A stretch of DNA of 64,000 nucleotides from CAYWXV01 sp964462535 (GTDB lineage: Bacteria > Bacteroidota > Ignavibacteria > OLB7). Location of the stretch: NCBI GenBank assembly GCA_964462535.1, contig CAYWXV010000017.1, forward strand, positions 1 through 64,000, in the 5' to 3' direction. The translations under genes and the position numbers were made by a program. The notes under the pieces were generated by a model. That model had not been told where the DNA came from, did no database searches, and was given only the letters and a program-made list of their open reading frames with translations. The first letter of the stretch is position 1; each line of letters opens with the position of its first letter. Below are positions 8,558-16,472 of the stretch, piece by piece.

Positions 8558-8743
8558 TTATGTGTCGCCTCCACCCTGCAGCTTCTCCACCAGTCTAGTC
8601 AGCAGATCCCTCCTCTGCTTCAGCGAATCCTTGTAGTCGCTCCGGTCCGTGTCGACGATCTCCATCCGCAAATCCGAGAGGGCCGACTCGAGTATTTCAA
8701 GAAGGAGGCGAAGCTCCTCCGAAGTCAGTTCAACGTTCGACAT
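8558..8743 (-). CDS. Small helical protein of unknown function
   Basis: A 61-residue protein beginning MSNVELTSEE. It is almost entirely predicted helix and strongly charged (LLLEILESALSDLRMEI, then SLKQRRDLLTRLVEKL). The ATG at 8743 is chosen because GGAG stands seven bases before it; the upstream start at 8776 has no such site. There is no membrane segment or recognisable domain. It is divergent from PEP synthase, with a putative Crp/Fnr operator (8791) in the shared promoter region. It is therefore probably a member of the same stress group. A small protein-interaction or regulatory subunit is a guess. Confidence 0.6.
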   Translation of the reverse strand: MSNVELTSEELRLLLEILESALSDLRMEIVDTDRSDYKDSLKQRRDLLTRLVEKLQGGGDT

Positions 8744-8790
8744 GATGAGACTCCAATGACGTTGTTCCAGCCACACCCACGCGTCAAGAT

Positions 8791-8804
8791 ATGACCCTTG
8801 TCAT
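8791..8804. promoter_or_regulatory. Putative Crp/Fnr-type operator, copy 3
   Basis: ATGACCCTTGTCAT, with the same ATGAC-N4-GTCAT half-sites as copies 1 and 2. It lies between the divergent small gene (start 8743) and the PEP synthase gene (start 8892), 47 and 87 bases from their start codons. Confidence 0.58.
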
Positions 8805-8891
8805 GGTTACGGTGCGGAGCATCCGATAGCTTTGTTGACCTCCACATTCACATTCGAACGATCGCAGTCCCACGTGTAACCGGAGTCAGTC

Positions 8892-11291
8892 ATGTCCACG
8901 GTTCCGTACGTCCTCGAGTTCAGCGCCATTTCGCTCGGCGATATTCCAGTGGTCGGTGGAAAGAATGCTTCCCTGGGTGAGATGTTCAACGCACTGACCC
9001 CCCTTGGCGTGAAGACGCTGGATGGCTTTGCAACGACGGTGGAGGCATGGAAGAGATACCTGGAGGAGAATGATCTTCGAGCGAAGCTGGAGGATATTCT
9101 TCGGGGTGTCGACATCAGCTCGGTCAGCGACCTGACGAAGGCGGGATCGGCTGCCAGAGCATTGATTCTCGGGACGCCGCTGCCAGACGATCTGGTGATT
9201 GCCATCAACAAGGCGTATGGGGAGCTGGCTGAGCGAATCGGAAGGGAACCCGCAGTGGCTGTAAGGTCATCCGCCACGGCAGAGGACCTTCCGGGGGCAT
9301 CGTTCGCCGGGCAGCAGGAGACCTACCTGAACGTCGCCCCGGGGGCGGAACTGCTCGACATGGTTCACCGCTGCTTTGCATCCCTCTACACCGATCGGGC
9401 GATCAGCTACCGGGCGGGGCATGGCTTCCGGCACGAGCAGGTCGCCATTTCGGTGGGAGTCCAGCCAATGGTCCGCTCTGATCTTGGAAGCGCCGGCGTG
9501 GTTTTCACGCTCGATCCGGAAACTGGGTTCCGAAACGTCGTGTCGATATCGGGGTCGTGGGGATTGGGGGAGGCGGTGGTACAGGGCCTGGTAGTCCCAG
9601 ACGAATGGATTGTCTTCAAAACAACGCTGAAACCGCCATTTCGGCCCATTGTCAGTCGGAAGAAGGGGGAGAAGAGCGTCCGGATCGTCTATGATGCCGA
9701 CACCGGAACTCGGCAGGAGGAGACACTACGGAGCGACCGGGACCGGTTCTGTCTGACGGACGATCAGGTTCTTCAACTGGCCGAATGGGCCTGCGAAATC
9801 GAGCGCCACTACACAGAGCTGGCCGGTCACGAACATCCCATGGATATCGAATGGGGCCTTGACGGACAGACCGGAGAACTCTATGTCCTCCAGGCGCGGC
9901 CGGAAACGGTCCATTCGGGGTCGAGACCGGGAGCGATCGCCCGGCGGTACCGGATAACGGGGCAGCATGGCGCTCCCCTGGTGATTGGGCAGGCAGTCGG
10001 CGAAAAGGTGGCGGTGGGTCCCGCCCGTGTCGTCCGCGATCTGTCGGAACTCTCCACAATTCGGGAAGGGGAGGTGCTTGTGGCCGAGTTGACCGATCCC
10101 GATTGGGAACCGGTCATGCGAAAGGTAGCCGGTATCGTCACTGATAAGGGTGGCCGAACGGCTCATGCCGCCATCGTCTCTCGCGAACTTGGTCTTCCGT
10201 GCGTTGTCGGCACTTCAGTCGGTACGGAAGCAATTCGCGACGGTCAGATTGTGACCGTGTCGTGCGCCGAAGGATCCGAGGGACGTGTCTACGATGGTCC
10301 CGTGACCTATTGGATCGACACGGTCGACCTCTCGACCCTACCTCATCCCCGGACGAAGATGATGTTGATCACCGCCGATCCGTCGCAGGCGTTCAGCCAG
10401 GCGGCTCTACCCAACGACGGAGTCGGTCTGGCGAGGATGGAGTTCATCATTGCACGACATATCGGAATTCATCCGATGGCCCTGGTGCGATATCCCGAGC
10501 TGAAAGACCCGAAGGCGATCGCCAGCATCGCGGAACGGATCGGCTCCGAACCTCCCCGGGAGTTCTTTGTGCGTCAGCTAGCGGAGGGAATCGCGAAAAT
10601 CGCCGCAGCGTTTTATCCTAAACCCGTCATCGTCAGAACGAGTGATTTCAAGACGAACGAGTATGCTCGATTACTGGGCGGGGCGGAATTTGAACCTGAT
10701 GAAGAAAATCCAATGCTCGGATTTCGAGGCGCGTCCCGGTACTACGATCCGAGATATTCTCCAGGTTTTGCATTGGAGTGCGAGGCTATTCTTCGCGTTC
10801 GGAAGGATATGGGATTATATAATCTGAAGGTGATGATTCCATTCTGCCGCACGGTCGAGGAAGGGAAGCGAGTTCTGGAGGAAATGGCTTCGAACGGATT
10901 GCGGCGCGGAGAGAATAAGCTCGAAGTGTGGGCGATGTGCGAGCTCCCTTCGAATGTCATGGAGGCCGAAGCCTTTCTGGAAATATTCGACGGATTCTCA
11001 ATTGGATCCAACGACCTCACACAATTGGTTCTTGGAATCGATCGAGACTCGGGAGCGATAACGCACCTTTTTGACGAACGGAATCCGGCCGTGACCGGCA
11101 TGATTTCGATGGCAATCGAAACGGCACGACGGATGGGGAAGCCGATCGGTATCTGCGGGCAGGCGCCAAGCGATTATCCGGAGCTTGCAGCCTGGCTGGT
11201 GGAGCAAGGAATAACATCCATTTCGTTGAACCCGGACGCGGTTCTCAAGACATCGAAGTTCGTGGCGGAAGTCGAGGAAAAGGTGTTGTGA
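8892..11291 (+). CDS. ppsA: Phosphoenolpyruvate synthase (pyruvate, water dikinase)
   Basis: A 799-residue cytoplasmic enzyme that converts pyruvate, ATP and water to phosphoenolpyruvate, AMP and phosphate, a gluconeogenic step. The N-terminal ATP-grasp domain (about 1-345) opens with VVGGKNASLGEMF. The swivelling phosphohistidine domain carries GGRTAHAAIVSRELGLPCV with the catalytic His425. The C-terminal PEP/pyruvate barrel ends with GICGQAPSDYPE, whose Cys755 is the expected catalytic acid. Length and order match the family. GGAG lies six bases before the ATG. A putative Crp/Fnr operator sits upstream at 8791, suggesting control together with the stress genes. Confidence 0.97.
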   Translation: MSTVPYVLEFSAISLGDIPVVGGKNASLGEMFNALTPLGVKTLDGFATTVEAWKRYLEENDLRAKLEDILRGVDISSVSDLTKAGSAARALILGTPLPDDLVIAINKAYGELAERIGREPAVAVRSSATAEDLPGASFAGQQETYLNVAPGAELLDMVHRCFASLYTDRAISYRAGHGFRHEQVAISVGVQPMVRSDLGSAGVVFTLDPETGFRNVVSISGSWGLGEAVVQGLVVPDEWIVFKTTLKPPFRPIVSRKKGEKSVRIVYDADTGTRQEETLRSDRDRFCLTDDQVLQLAEWACEIERHYTELAGHEHPMDIEWGLDGQTGELYVLQARPETVHSGSRPGAIARRYRITGQHGAPLVIGQAVGEKVAVGPARVVRDLSELSTIREGEVLVAELTDPDWEPVMRKVAGIVTDKGGRTAHAAIVSRELGLPCVVGTSVGTEAIRDGQIVTVSCAEGSEGRVYDGPVTYWIDTVDLSTLPHPRTKMMLITADPSQAFSQAALPNDGVGLARMEFIIARHIGIHPMALVRYPELKDPKAIASIAERIGSEPPREFFVRQLAEGIAKIAAAFYPKPVIVRTSDFKTNEYARLLGGAEFEPDEENPMLGFRGASRYYDPRYSPGFALECEAILRVRKDMGLYNLKVMIPFCRTVEEGKRVLEEMASNGLRRGENKLEVWAMCELPSNVMEAEAFLEIFDGFSIGSNDLTQLVLGIDRDSGAITHLFDERNPAVTGMISMAIETARRMGKPIGICGQAPSDYPELAAWLVEQGITSISLNPDAVLKTSKFVAEVEEKVL

Positions 11292-11361
11292 TTGTCGCTC
11301 TGTTCCTCGTACTATTGATTCGAGAGAGCAGAGCAACCGATCACACAATCAGGGGTGTACC

Positions 11362-12138
11362 ATGATTCTTCGCACGACCTTTCTTGCGGTCGGACTTCTC
11401 TGCGTCCTTGTATGGACCACCGCCCACGGGCAAATCCAGCATCCCCGTTTCGATTCCTTTGAAGGACTGCGTCCTGTCGGTGCCATCATACTGCATGACG
11501 GCGCTGCCGCCATGACGCATGGTGGACGCATGCAAACCGCCGCACTCTGGACGGATGACATGCAGAATGTCGTGGCGGGGTTCAGCACAACCTTCACCTT
11601 CCGTGTCGGCACCGGACTTGTCGGGGGCATCACCAATCCCGATGGAACCGGAGGAGCCGACGGATTCGCCTTCGTGATCTACAACGGCCCGCAGGAGGCT
11701 GTTGGAGGAACCGGACATTGTCTGGGGTATGAGGGAATCACAAACAGCATCGCGGTGGAGTTCGACACGTGGATGAACCCGGACTGCGGTGATCCCAACG
11801 GTAATCACATCAGCGTCAATACGCGGGGCCTCCTCTTCAACAGCTCCCGTCATGCCTACTCGCTCGGCATCTCAACAGACATTCCCAACCTTTCGGACGG
11901 TGCCGTCCACTCGGCCACCATCACCTATGCCCCCGGCACCCTCACGGTCGCTGTCGACAACGCGCCCCCGTTGATCGTTCCAATCGATCTGAACGCAGCA
12001 ATTACGCTGAATGACGGGAAGGCATGGGTCGGATTCACCGGCGCCACCGGTGCTGCCTGGGAAGGGCATGATATCCTCTCCTGGTCATTTGACGACAACG
12101 CAGCGAGTACCGGCAGAGGACGGAGAGGGCTGCGCTGA
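11362..12138 (+). CDS. Secreted L-type (legume-like) lectin-domain protein
   Basis: A 258-residue exported protein. Residues 1-24 are a signal peptide (hydrophobic core LAVGLLCVLVW, cleavage after AHG or GQ). The rest is a legume-lectin-like beta-sandwich: DGFAFVIYN, then IAVEFDTWMNPDCGDPNGNHISVN, which holds the Asp and Asn typical of the Ca/Mn and sugar site, and a late strand around AWVGFTGATG. It may bind glycans outside the cell. No C-terminal sorting domain is seen; the protein ends in an Arg/Gly-rich stretch. Its stop codon overlaps the start of the PAP2 phosphatase (TGATG), so the two are translationally coupled. Confidence 0.82.
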   Translation: MILRTTFLAVGLLCVLVWTTAHGQIQHPRFDSFEGLRPVGAIILHDGAAAMTHGGRMQTAALWTDDMQNVVAGFSTTFTFRVGTGLVGGITNPDGTGGADGFAFVIYNGPQEAVGGTGHCLGYEGITNSIAVEFDTWMNPDCGDPNGNHISVNTRGLLFNSSRHAYSLGISTDIPNLSDGAVHSATITYAPGTLTVAVDNAPPLIVPIDLNAAITLNDGKAWVGFTGATGAAWEGHDILSWSFDDNAASTGRGRRGLR

Positions 12139-13055
12139 TGATGGTCGCGGGTGAGCAACTGCGGAGGAGGGGACGTTTCCTCCTCCCCAACCCACTGCTA
12201 CTCACCCTCGTCTTCTCCCTTGCGGTTGGTAACTCCACGGCACAGGTCGGGGGAGATTCGTCGTTCACGGCTCAACCCATTCCCGACTCCGTCTTCACCC
12301 CGCCCCCCCCTACCCGCTGGGATACATTTGTCGATGATCTTTCCATTATCGGTCGGGACGGTCTCCAATATTTGACCGCCCCGTCCCGATGGTCTGCAAC
12401 AGACTGGGGGATGGCCGGAGGGGTGATTATTGGAACAGCAGGACTCTCCTTTGTCGATAGCGCAATTGCGATAGATGTGCAGCGGACCGAGTTCTCCCCT
12501 GCCGTGAACACCACGATGGATATCGGCTCGGAGTATGGAGAGCTCGTTTATGCTCAGCTACTCACCCTTGGGCTCTACGGTTCAGGTCTGGCTCTGGAGC
12601 ATGAAGGAATCCGCGTCACCGGTCGCATGCTGACACAAGCGCTCCTCTATTCGGGCGCCATTACAATGGGACTGCGATATACACTGGGACGCGATCGCCC
12701 GTCTGGAACCACCGATCCACACCTGTTTCTCTTTTTTCAATCCTCGAACGATCATCAGTCATTTCCGTCAGGCCATACGACGGTTGCATTCGCCGTCTCC
12801 TCTGTTCTGGCGGATCGAATTAATTATCCGCCGGCAACTGTTTTCCTGTACGGAATGGCAACGCTGACGGCCGTCTCCCGGATTATCAAGAATCGCCATT
12901 GGACAAGTGATGTCTTCTTCGGCGCCGCGCTCGGCCTTGCGTCAGGACATTTTGTGATATCACGTCAACACGAGCGCGAGGATCCAGACAGAACAATGGA
13001 GGGGTTTTTTATTCGACCCTATCCTGTAGGACTGGAAATCACGATGCGATGGTAG
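12138..13055 (+). CDS. PAP2-superfamily phosphatase (membrane or periplasmic lipid phosphatase)
   Basis: A 305-residue protein with an N-terminal export signal (about 15-35). It has the three PAP2/acid-phosphatase motifs in order: LRYTLGRDRP, SFPSGHTTVAF and SRIIKNRHWTSDVFFGA, holding the expected Lys/Arg, His and Arg-His-Asp set (the first motif has Arg-Tyr in place of Lys). Several hydrophobic helices lie between. Likely substrates are phosphatidic acid, undecaprenyl-PP or phosphoglycerides; the exact one cannot be read from sequence. The start overlaps the stop of the lectin gene by one base, with a second ATG three bases on. The pairing with a lectin suggests a surface glycan or lipid role (inference). 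Confidence 0.88.
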   Translation: MMVAGEQLRRRGRFLLPNPLLLTLVFSLAVGNSTAQVGGDSSFTAQPIPDSVFTPPPPTRWDTFVDDLSIIGRDGLQYLTAPSRWSATDWGMAGGVIIGTAGLSFVDSAIAIDVQRTEFSPAVNTTMDIGSEYGELVYAQLLTLGLYGSGLALEHEGIRVTGRMLTQALLYSGAITMGLRYTLGRDRPSGTTDPHLFLFFQSSNDHQSFPSGHTTVAFAVSSVLADRINYPPATVFLYGMATLTAVSRIIKNRHWTSDVFFGAALGLASGHFVISRQHEREDPDRTMEGFFIRPYPVGLEITMRW

Positions 13056-13065
13056 TGACCTGGCA

Positions 13066-13213
13066 GACGATTGAATAACTGTCAGGTCGTTAGGCTGTTC
13101 AAACTGCGGCAGATCAAGGCGCGCGACGAAAAGCGAATGAGGCGTACAACAGGTGCGCGGAAGTGAGCGATAAGGAGCGCAACACAGCGATCGCGCACAT
13201 TTCAACAGCCTCC
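13066..13213. repeat. Dispersed palindromic (MITE-like) repeat, copy 1
   Basis: The element runs from AGGCTGTTCAAA (13092) to TTTCAACAGCCT (ending 13211). These are terminal inverted repeats enclosing GC-rich sequence with GCGCGCGAC and ATCGCGC near the ends. About 25 bases before it (ATTGAATAACT...CAGGTCG) are also shared with the second copy at 55816-55948. No transposase gene is inside. Like a REP/MITE-type intergenic element, it would fold into a long hairpin in RNA and may end transcription of the PAP2 gene. Confidence 0.7.
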
Positions 13214-13539
13214 CAGAACGATGATCAGAAGGACCACCCAGACCCGAACAGTCTAGTAGAGCGGACGACCGGAAACGCGAGTACCCCACCCAGGAATCCC
13301 CCCGCAGCAGACTCATTCACCAGGTGGCGTCGATAATCGGGCGAGCTGCGAAGCGACCTTTCAGCCACATCGACTACATCATGTACATCGTATTGAACGC
13401 TGACGGTCATGAGCAGATAGAGTAGGGAATAGAACGGCTATGGACTTTCTTGAGTCTTTCGCCGAACTTCTCCCGATCTTCGTCGTAGGCCGCCCGTTTC
13501 GCGGGAACACCCGCCACGGCAATTCGTCTCTTATCCCGT
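13214..13539. other. Non-coding stretch, possibly holding a decayed small membrane-protein gene
   Basis: No convincing intact gene was seen. On the minus strand a short frame (13225-13410) reads ...VNESAAGGFLGGVLAFPVV, and a one-base shift would continue it into VWVVLLIIVLGG. Together these would make a plausible membrane segment, so a frameshifted remnant is possible but weakly supported. The promoter of the downstream phosphatase gene must lie here. Confidence 0.3.
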
Positions 13540-16158
13540 ATGTCGACAGCTCGACTTCCTGCACACCCGGAATCGCATCGCGGCATGTCGGAATCGCTTC
13601 TCCGAGCGATTTTCGCTGTTCTGGCGATTATTTCGCTGAATGCGATTCTATCTACCGTCATCGCGCTGACGCAACTCAATGTTGTCAACTCGGATGATAC
13701 GTTCTGGGGAATCATGGAACGAGGGGGGCGCCCAGCGCTTGTGGTGATCTCCGTGGTCGAGGGGGGTGTCGGCGAAAAGGCTGGGATACGGGTCGGCGAC
13801 GAGGTTCTTGCCATTGACGGGCGAGAAGTTAATCCCGCATTGAACGCAGCTCAGGACGTCCTGAACGCAGCCTCCGCCGATCACCCTGTCTCCTACGTCG
13901 TTGCCCGGGACGGGCGCATCGTGAATCTCACCATCTCGTTGGTACGCCAGATACGGTTCGTCCAGTTCGTTGCCCCGGTCTTTGCCTTCCTCTGGTTGTT
14001 GATTGGGACGCTGGTCGTGCTGGCAAAGCCGCGCGGGCGTATCCAACGACTCTTCTTCGCCACCAGCGCCCTGGTAGTCTTTGCGTTCACGCAACCCCTC
14101 TTCTTTTCGTCCAACGAAGGCTCACCTCTTGGAGTCGTGATCCGCCTTCTCTGGGGTCTGTTTGGTGTTCTGTTCTTCGTGGCCTGGGTCCGGTTTTGCA
14201 CGGTCTTCCCCATCGACCAGAACATTTTCATTACGCGTGGCCGGAAACTGACCCTCTATTCGGCAGTGATCGCCTATGTGGGGCTGATCGTCGTAGTGAC
14301 GGTCGCACAGATCTTTGTCCCTACGATCAGCCCGCAGCAGGTTCAGACGCTATTCGCCGGCGTCATGGCCTACTTCGCCCTCTTCCTGGCACTTGGGTAC
14401 TTCGGCGCCGGAACGTTCTTTCTCTATCGAGGTTACCGTGACATGCCGGCGAACGCCGATCGGCGGCCGATGCGTGTCATTCTTGTTGGGACGGTGATGG
14501 CCGGTCTGGCCCTCCTCTACCTGATTGTCCTTCAGACGACCATCAAGCTGAAGACCCTCTCATACATCATCAACCCCCAGCTCCTCCTCCCCATCCTTCT
14601 GCTCATCGCACTTCCGATTTCGTTCGGCTACGCGATTTTCAAATACCAGGTGATGGATTTCCGGCGTCTCATCCGGACGACCATCATCTATACGCTTACG
14701 ATGGGGCTTGTGGCTGCCATCTACCTGGCTGTCGCCTATGGCGTCGGGCAGGCATTCGGCTCGCTCACCACCGAGGATGTTCGGGGACCTGTAGGAGTCA
14801 TCGCGTTCGTCCTCTTCGTGATGTTCTTCGAGCCGATGAAGCGACGTATTCAGACGTTGATCGAGAACAGGTTCTTCCCGCAGCGACGCGACTACTCCGC
14901 CAACCTCGCTTCGTTCACATCCGATCTGGCCGAGACGGTCGGGACTCACGGCGTTGCCGAGCTGATTGCCCGTACACTTCGCTCCACGCTCAATCTTGAA
15001 GGCGTGGTCGTCATGCTGGAGGATCCGATCAACCACGAGATCCGCGTCGTCGCCCGCGATTGCTCGTTCGGGCTTGTCTACGTCAACGAGGAGGGTGTCG
15101 CGGCCCTCAGACGTCTCCTCCGACAACATCATTCCATGGTCTCTCTGGAAACTGTCGCCGAGCCGGACCTGGATACGCTTCAGAACTACTTCTCGTATGC
15201 CTCGGGTCTCTACGCCCAGGGAAATGTCGTCGGCGCAATTCTTCTCTCCCGTCCGGTCAACGACGAGCCGTTGAGCGGAAGCCAGACCCCCTTCATCAGC
15301 AGTATCGTATCGCAGGGAGCGTCGGCGCTGGAGGTTGCGCGGTTGTACGAACAGGAAATCGCGCGTCAGCGACTGCAGGAGGAATTGTCTACCGCGCGGA
15401 GAATCCAGGAAGGATTGCTGCCGACCGAGATGCCGACCGTTCCGGGTATTTCGATCAGTGCAATATCTCGGCCGGCGCAGGCCGTTGGGGGTGATTACTA
15501 CGACGTCATCGCACTTGATGACGACCGATTCCTGATCATCATCGCCGATGTTTCCGGCAAAGGATTGCCCGCCAGTCTCTACATGGCGGAATTTCATGGT
15601 ATGGTTCACGTCGTCAGTGGGATGGAGAAAACCCCGAAAGAAATGCTCTCCATTCTCAACGATCATTTATTCGAGGTGTTGAAGCGGGGAGCATTTGTGT
15701 CGGCCACGATGCTTCTGTTCGACACAAAGCGAAAGAGCATCACATTCGCCCGCGCCGGACACACACCGATTCTCCGCGCAAACGGTTCCCAACTGGACGC
15801 CCTCGTTCCCGACGGCGTCGCCCTTGGACTCTGTGCCCGCCCCCTCTTCGATGACCTTCTTCAGGAATACACGGTCGAGTATGAGCCAGGGGAGACGTTT
15901 GTTCTCTATAGCGATGGTGTTTCCGAGGCAATGAATGGCGATCGGGAAGAATTTGGGGACGGCCGGCTGCACGACGTCATCGCATCGGCATCCGATCCGA
16001 CCGTCGACGGCCTTCGAGACTCCATCATTTCACAGGTCGAGCGGTTCCGCGGCCAGGCCGATCAGAACGACGATATCACCGTTGTGGTAGTAAAGGTCGA
16101 GAGGTCATCGGAAGGGGCGCGTCCGGTCCGTACGATGGAAGGGAGACTGGCCGAATAG
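13540..16158 (+). CDS. PDZ / multi-TM / GAF / PP2C-type (SpoIIE) serine phosphatase
   Basis: An 872-residue membrane protein. One TM helix (about 20-45) precedes a PDZ domain (about 60-130, ISVVEGGVGEKAGIRVGDEVLAIDG). About eight to nine further TM helices cover 135-445. A GAF-like region (about 470-600) and a linker helix with TARRIQEGLLPTEMP follow. The RsbU/SpoIIE phosphatase domain (about 645-865) has VGGDYYDV, IADVSGKGLPASL, LYSDGVSEAMN and QNDDITVVVV, which keep the metal-binding Asp residues. It likely senses an envelope signal through the PDZ/TM part and dephosphorylates an anti-sigma-antagonist-type partner; none is seen nearby. The start is uncertain: ATG 13585 would remove 15 residues, and neither start has a clear ribosome-binding site. 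Confidence 0.9.
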   Translation: MSTARLPAHPESHRGMSESLLRAIFAVLAIISLNAILSTVIALTQLNVVNSDDTFWGIMERGGRPALVVISVVEGGVGEKAGIRVGDEVLAIDGREVNPALNAAQDVLNAASADHPVSYVVARDGRIVNLTISLVRQIRFVQFVAPVFAFLWLLIGTLVVLAKPRGRIQRLFFATSALVVFAFTQPLFFSSNEGSPLGVVIRLLWGLFGVLFFVAWVRFCTVFPIDQNIFITRGRKLTLYSAVIAYVGLIVVVTVAQIFVPTISPQQVQTLFAGVMAYFALFLALGYFGAGTFFLYRGYRDMPANADRRPMRVILVGTVMAGLALLYLIVLQTTIKLKTLSYIINPQLLLPILLLIALPISFGYAIFKYQVMDFRRLIRTTIIYTLTMGLVAAIYLAVAYGVGQAFGSLTTEDVRGPVGVIAFVLFVMFFEPMKRRIQTLIENRFFPQRRDYSANLASFTSDLAETVGTHGVAELIARTLRSTLNLEGVVVMLEDPINHEIRVVARDCSFGLVYVNEEGVAALRRLLRQHHSMVSLETVAEPDLDTLQNYFSYASGLYAQGNVVGAILLSRPVNDEPLSGSQTPFISSIVSQGASALEVARLYEQEIARQRLQEELSTARRIQEGLLPTEMPTVPGISISAISRPAQAVGGDYYDVIALDDDRFLIIIADVSGKGLPASLYMAEFHGMVHVVSGMEKTPKEMLSILNDHLFEVLKRGAFVSATMLLFDTKRKSITFARAGHTPILRANGSQLDALVPDGVALGLCARPLFDDLLQEYTVEYEPGETFVLYSDGVSEAMNGDREEFGDGRLHDVIASASDPTVDGLRDSIISQVERFRGQADQNDDITVVVVKVERSSEGARPVRTMEGRLAE

Positions 16159-16159
16159 G

Positions 16160-16369
16160 TCACCGGATGCTACCACTCCCCGTTGTCGCGCGGATGAACG
16201 TGATGATGTCCGAGATTTCCGATGAGCTAAAATCAAGACGATCGGAAGGAAGAGTCTGATTGGGGAGCGGGGTCAGATGGTGATCTCCATCGCGATTTCG
16301 GAACGCGACCGCAGTCTGGTTGGCGAGATACCGGTTGGCCAACCATCCCCTTGACTCTCTGGGATTCAA
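16160..16369 (-). pseudogene. Remnant of the C-terminal end of a cytochrome-c-peroxidase-like (MauG) protein
   Basis: The minus-strand frame ends with PLPNQTLPSDRLDFSSSE followed by ISDIITFIRATTG. This closely follows the usual C-terminus of di-haem cytochrome c peroxidases of the Bacteroidetes group (PNQTLPFDxLxLxxxE, then DIxxFMxSLTD, from family memory). AFRNRDGDHH just before it resembles the xFYNKGGG part. Nothing upstream encodes the CxxCH haem sites, so only a decayed tail remains, between a phosphatase gene and an anti-sigma gene. The assignment rests on a short match. Confidence 0.42.
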
Positions 16370-16405
16370 TTCGTTGGTGCTGACGACCCTACGTCCGAAA
16401 TACCA

Positions 16406-16442
16406 AGAAGCGCCCGGACGATATGCTCGTTCGGGCGCTTCT
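16406..16442 (-). terminator. Hairpin terminator after the anti-sigma gene
   Basis: AGAAGCGCCCG pairs perfectly with CGGGCGCTTCT, and the loop extends the stem by ACGA/TCGT. The hairpin ends 31 bases beyond the leftward anti-sigma stop codon. The following minus-strand sequence (TTGGTATTTC) is only mildly T-rich. Confidence 0.65.
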
Positions 16443-16472
16443 GTGATACTTCACGTCGTTCAGACTCGGGTG

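Noticed and set aside
14560..15666. 368-residue minus-strand frame in the phosphatase gene
   Set aside because: It lies opposite intact TM, GAF and SpoIIE coding sequence and has no protein-like motifs.
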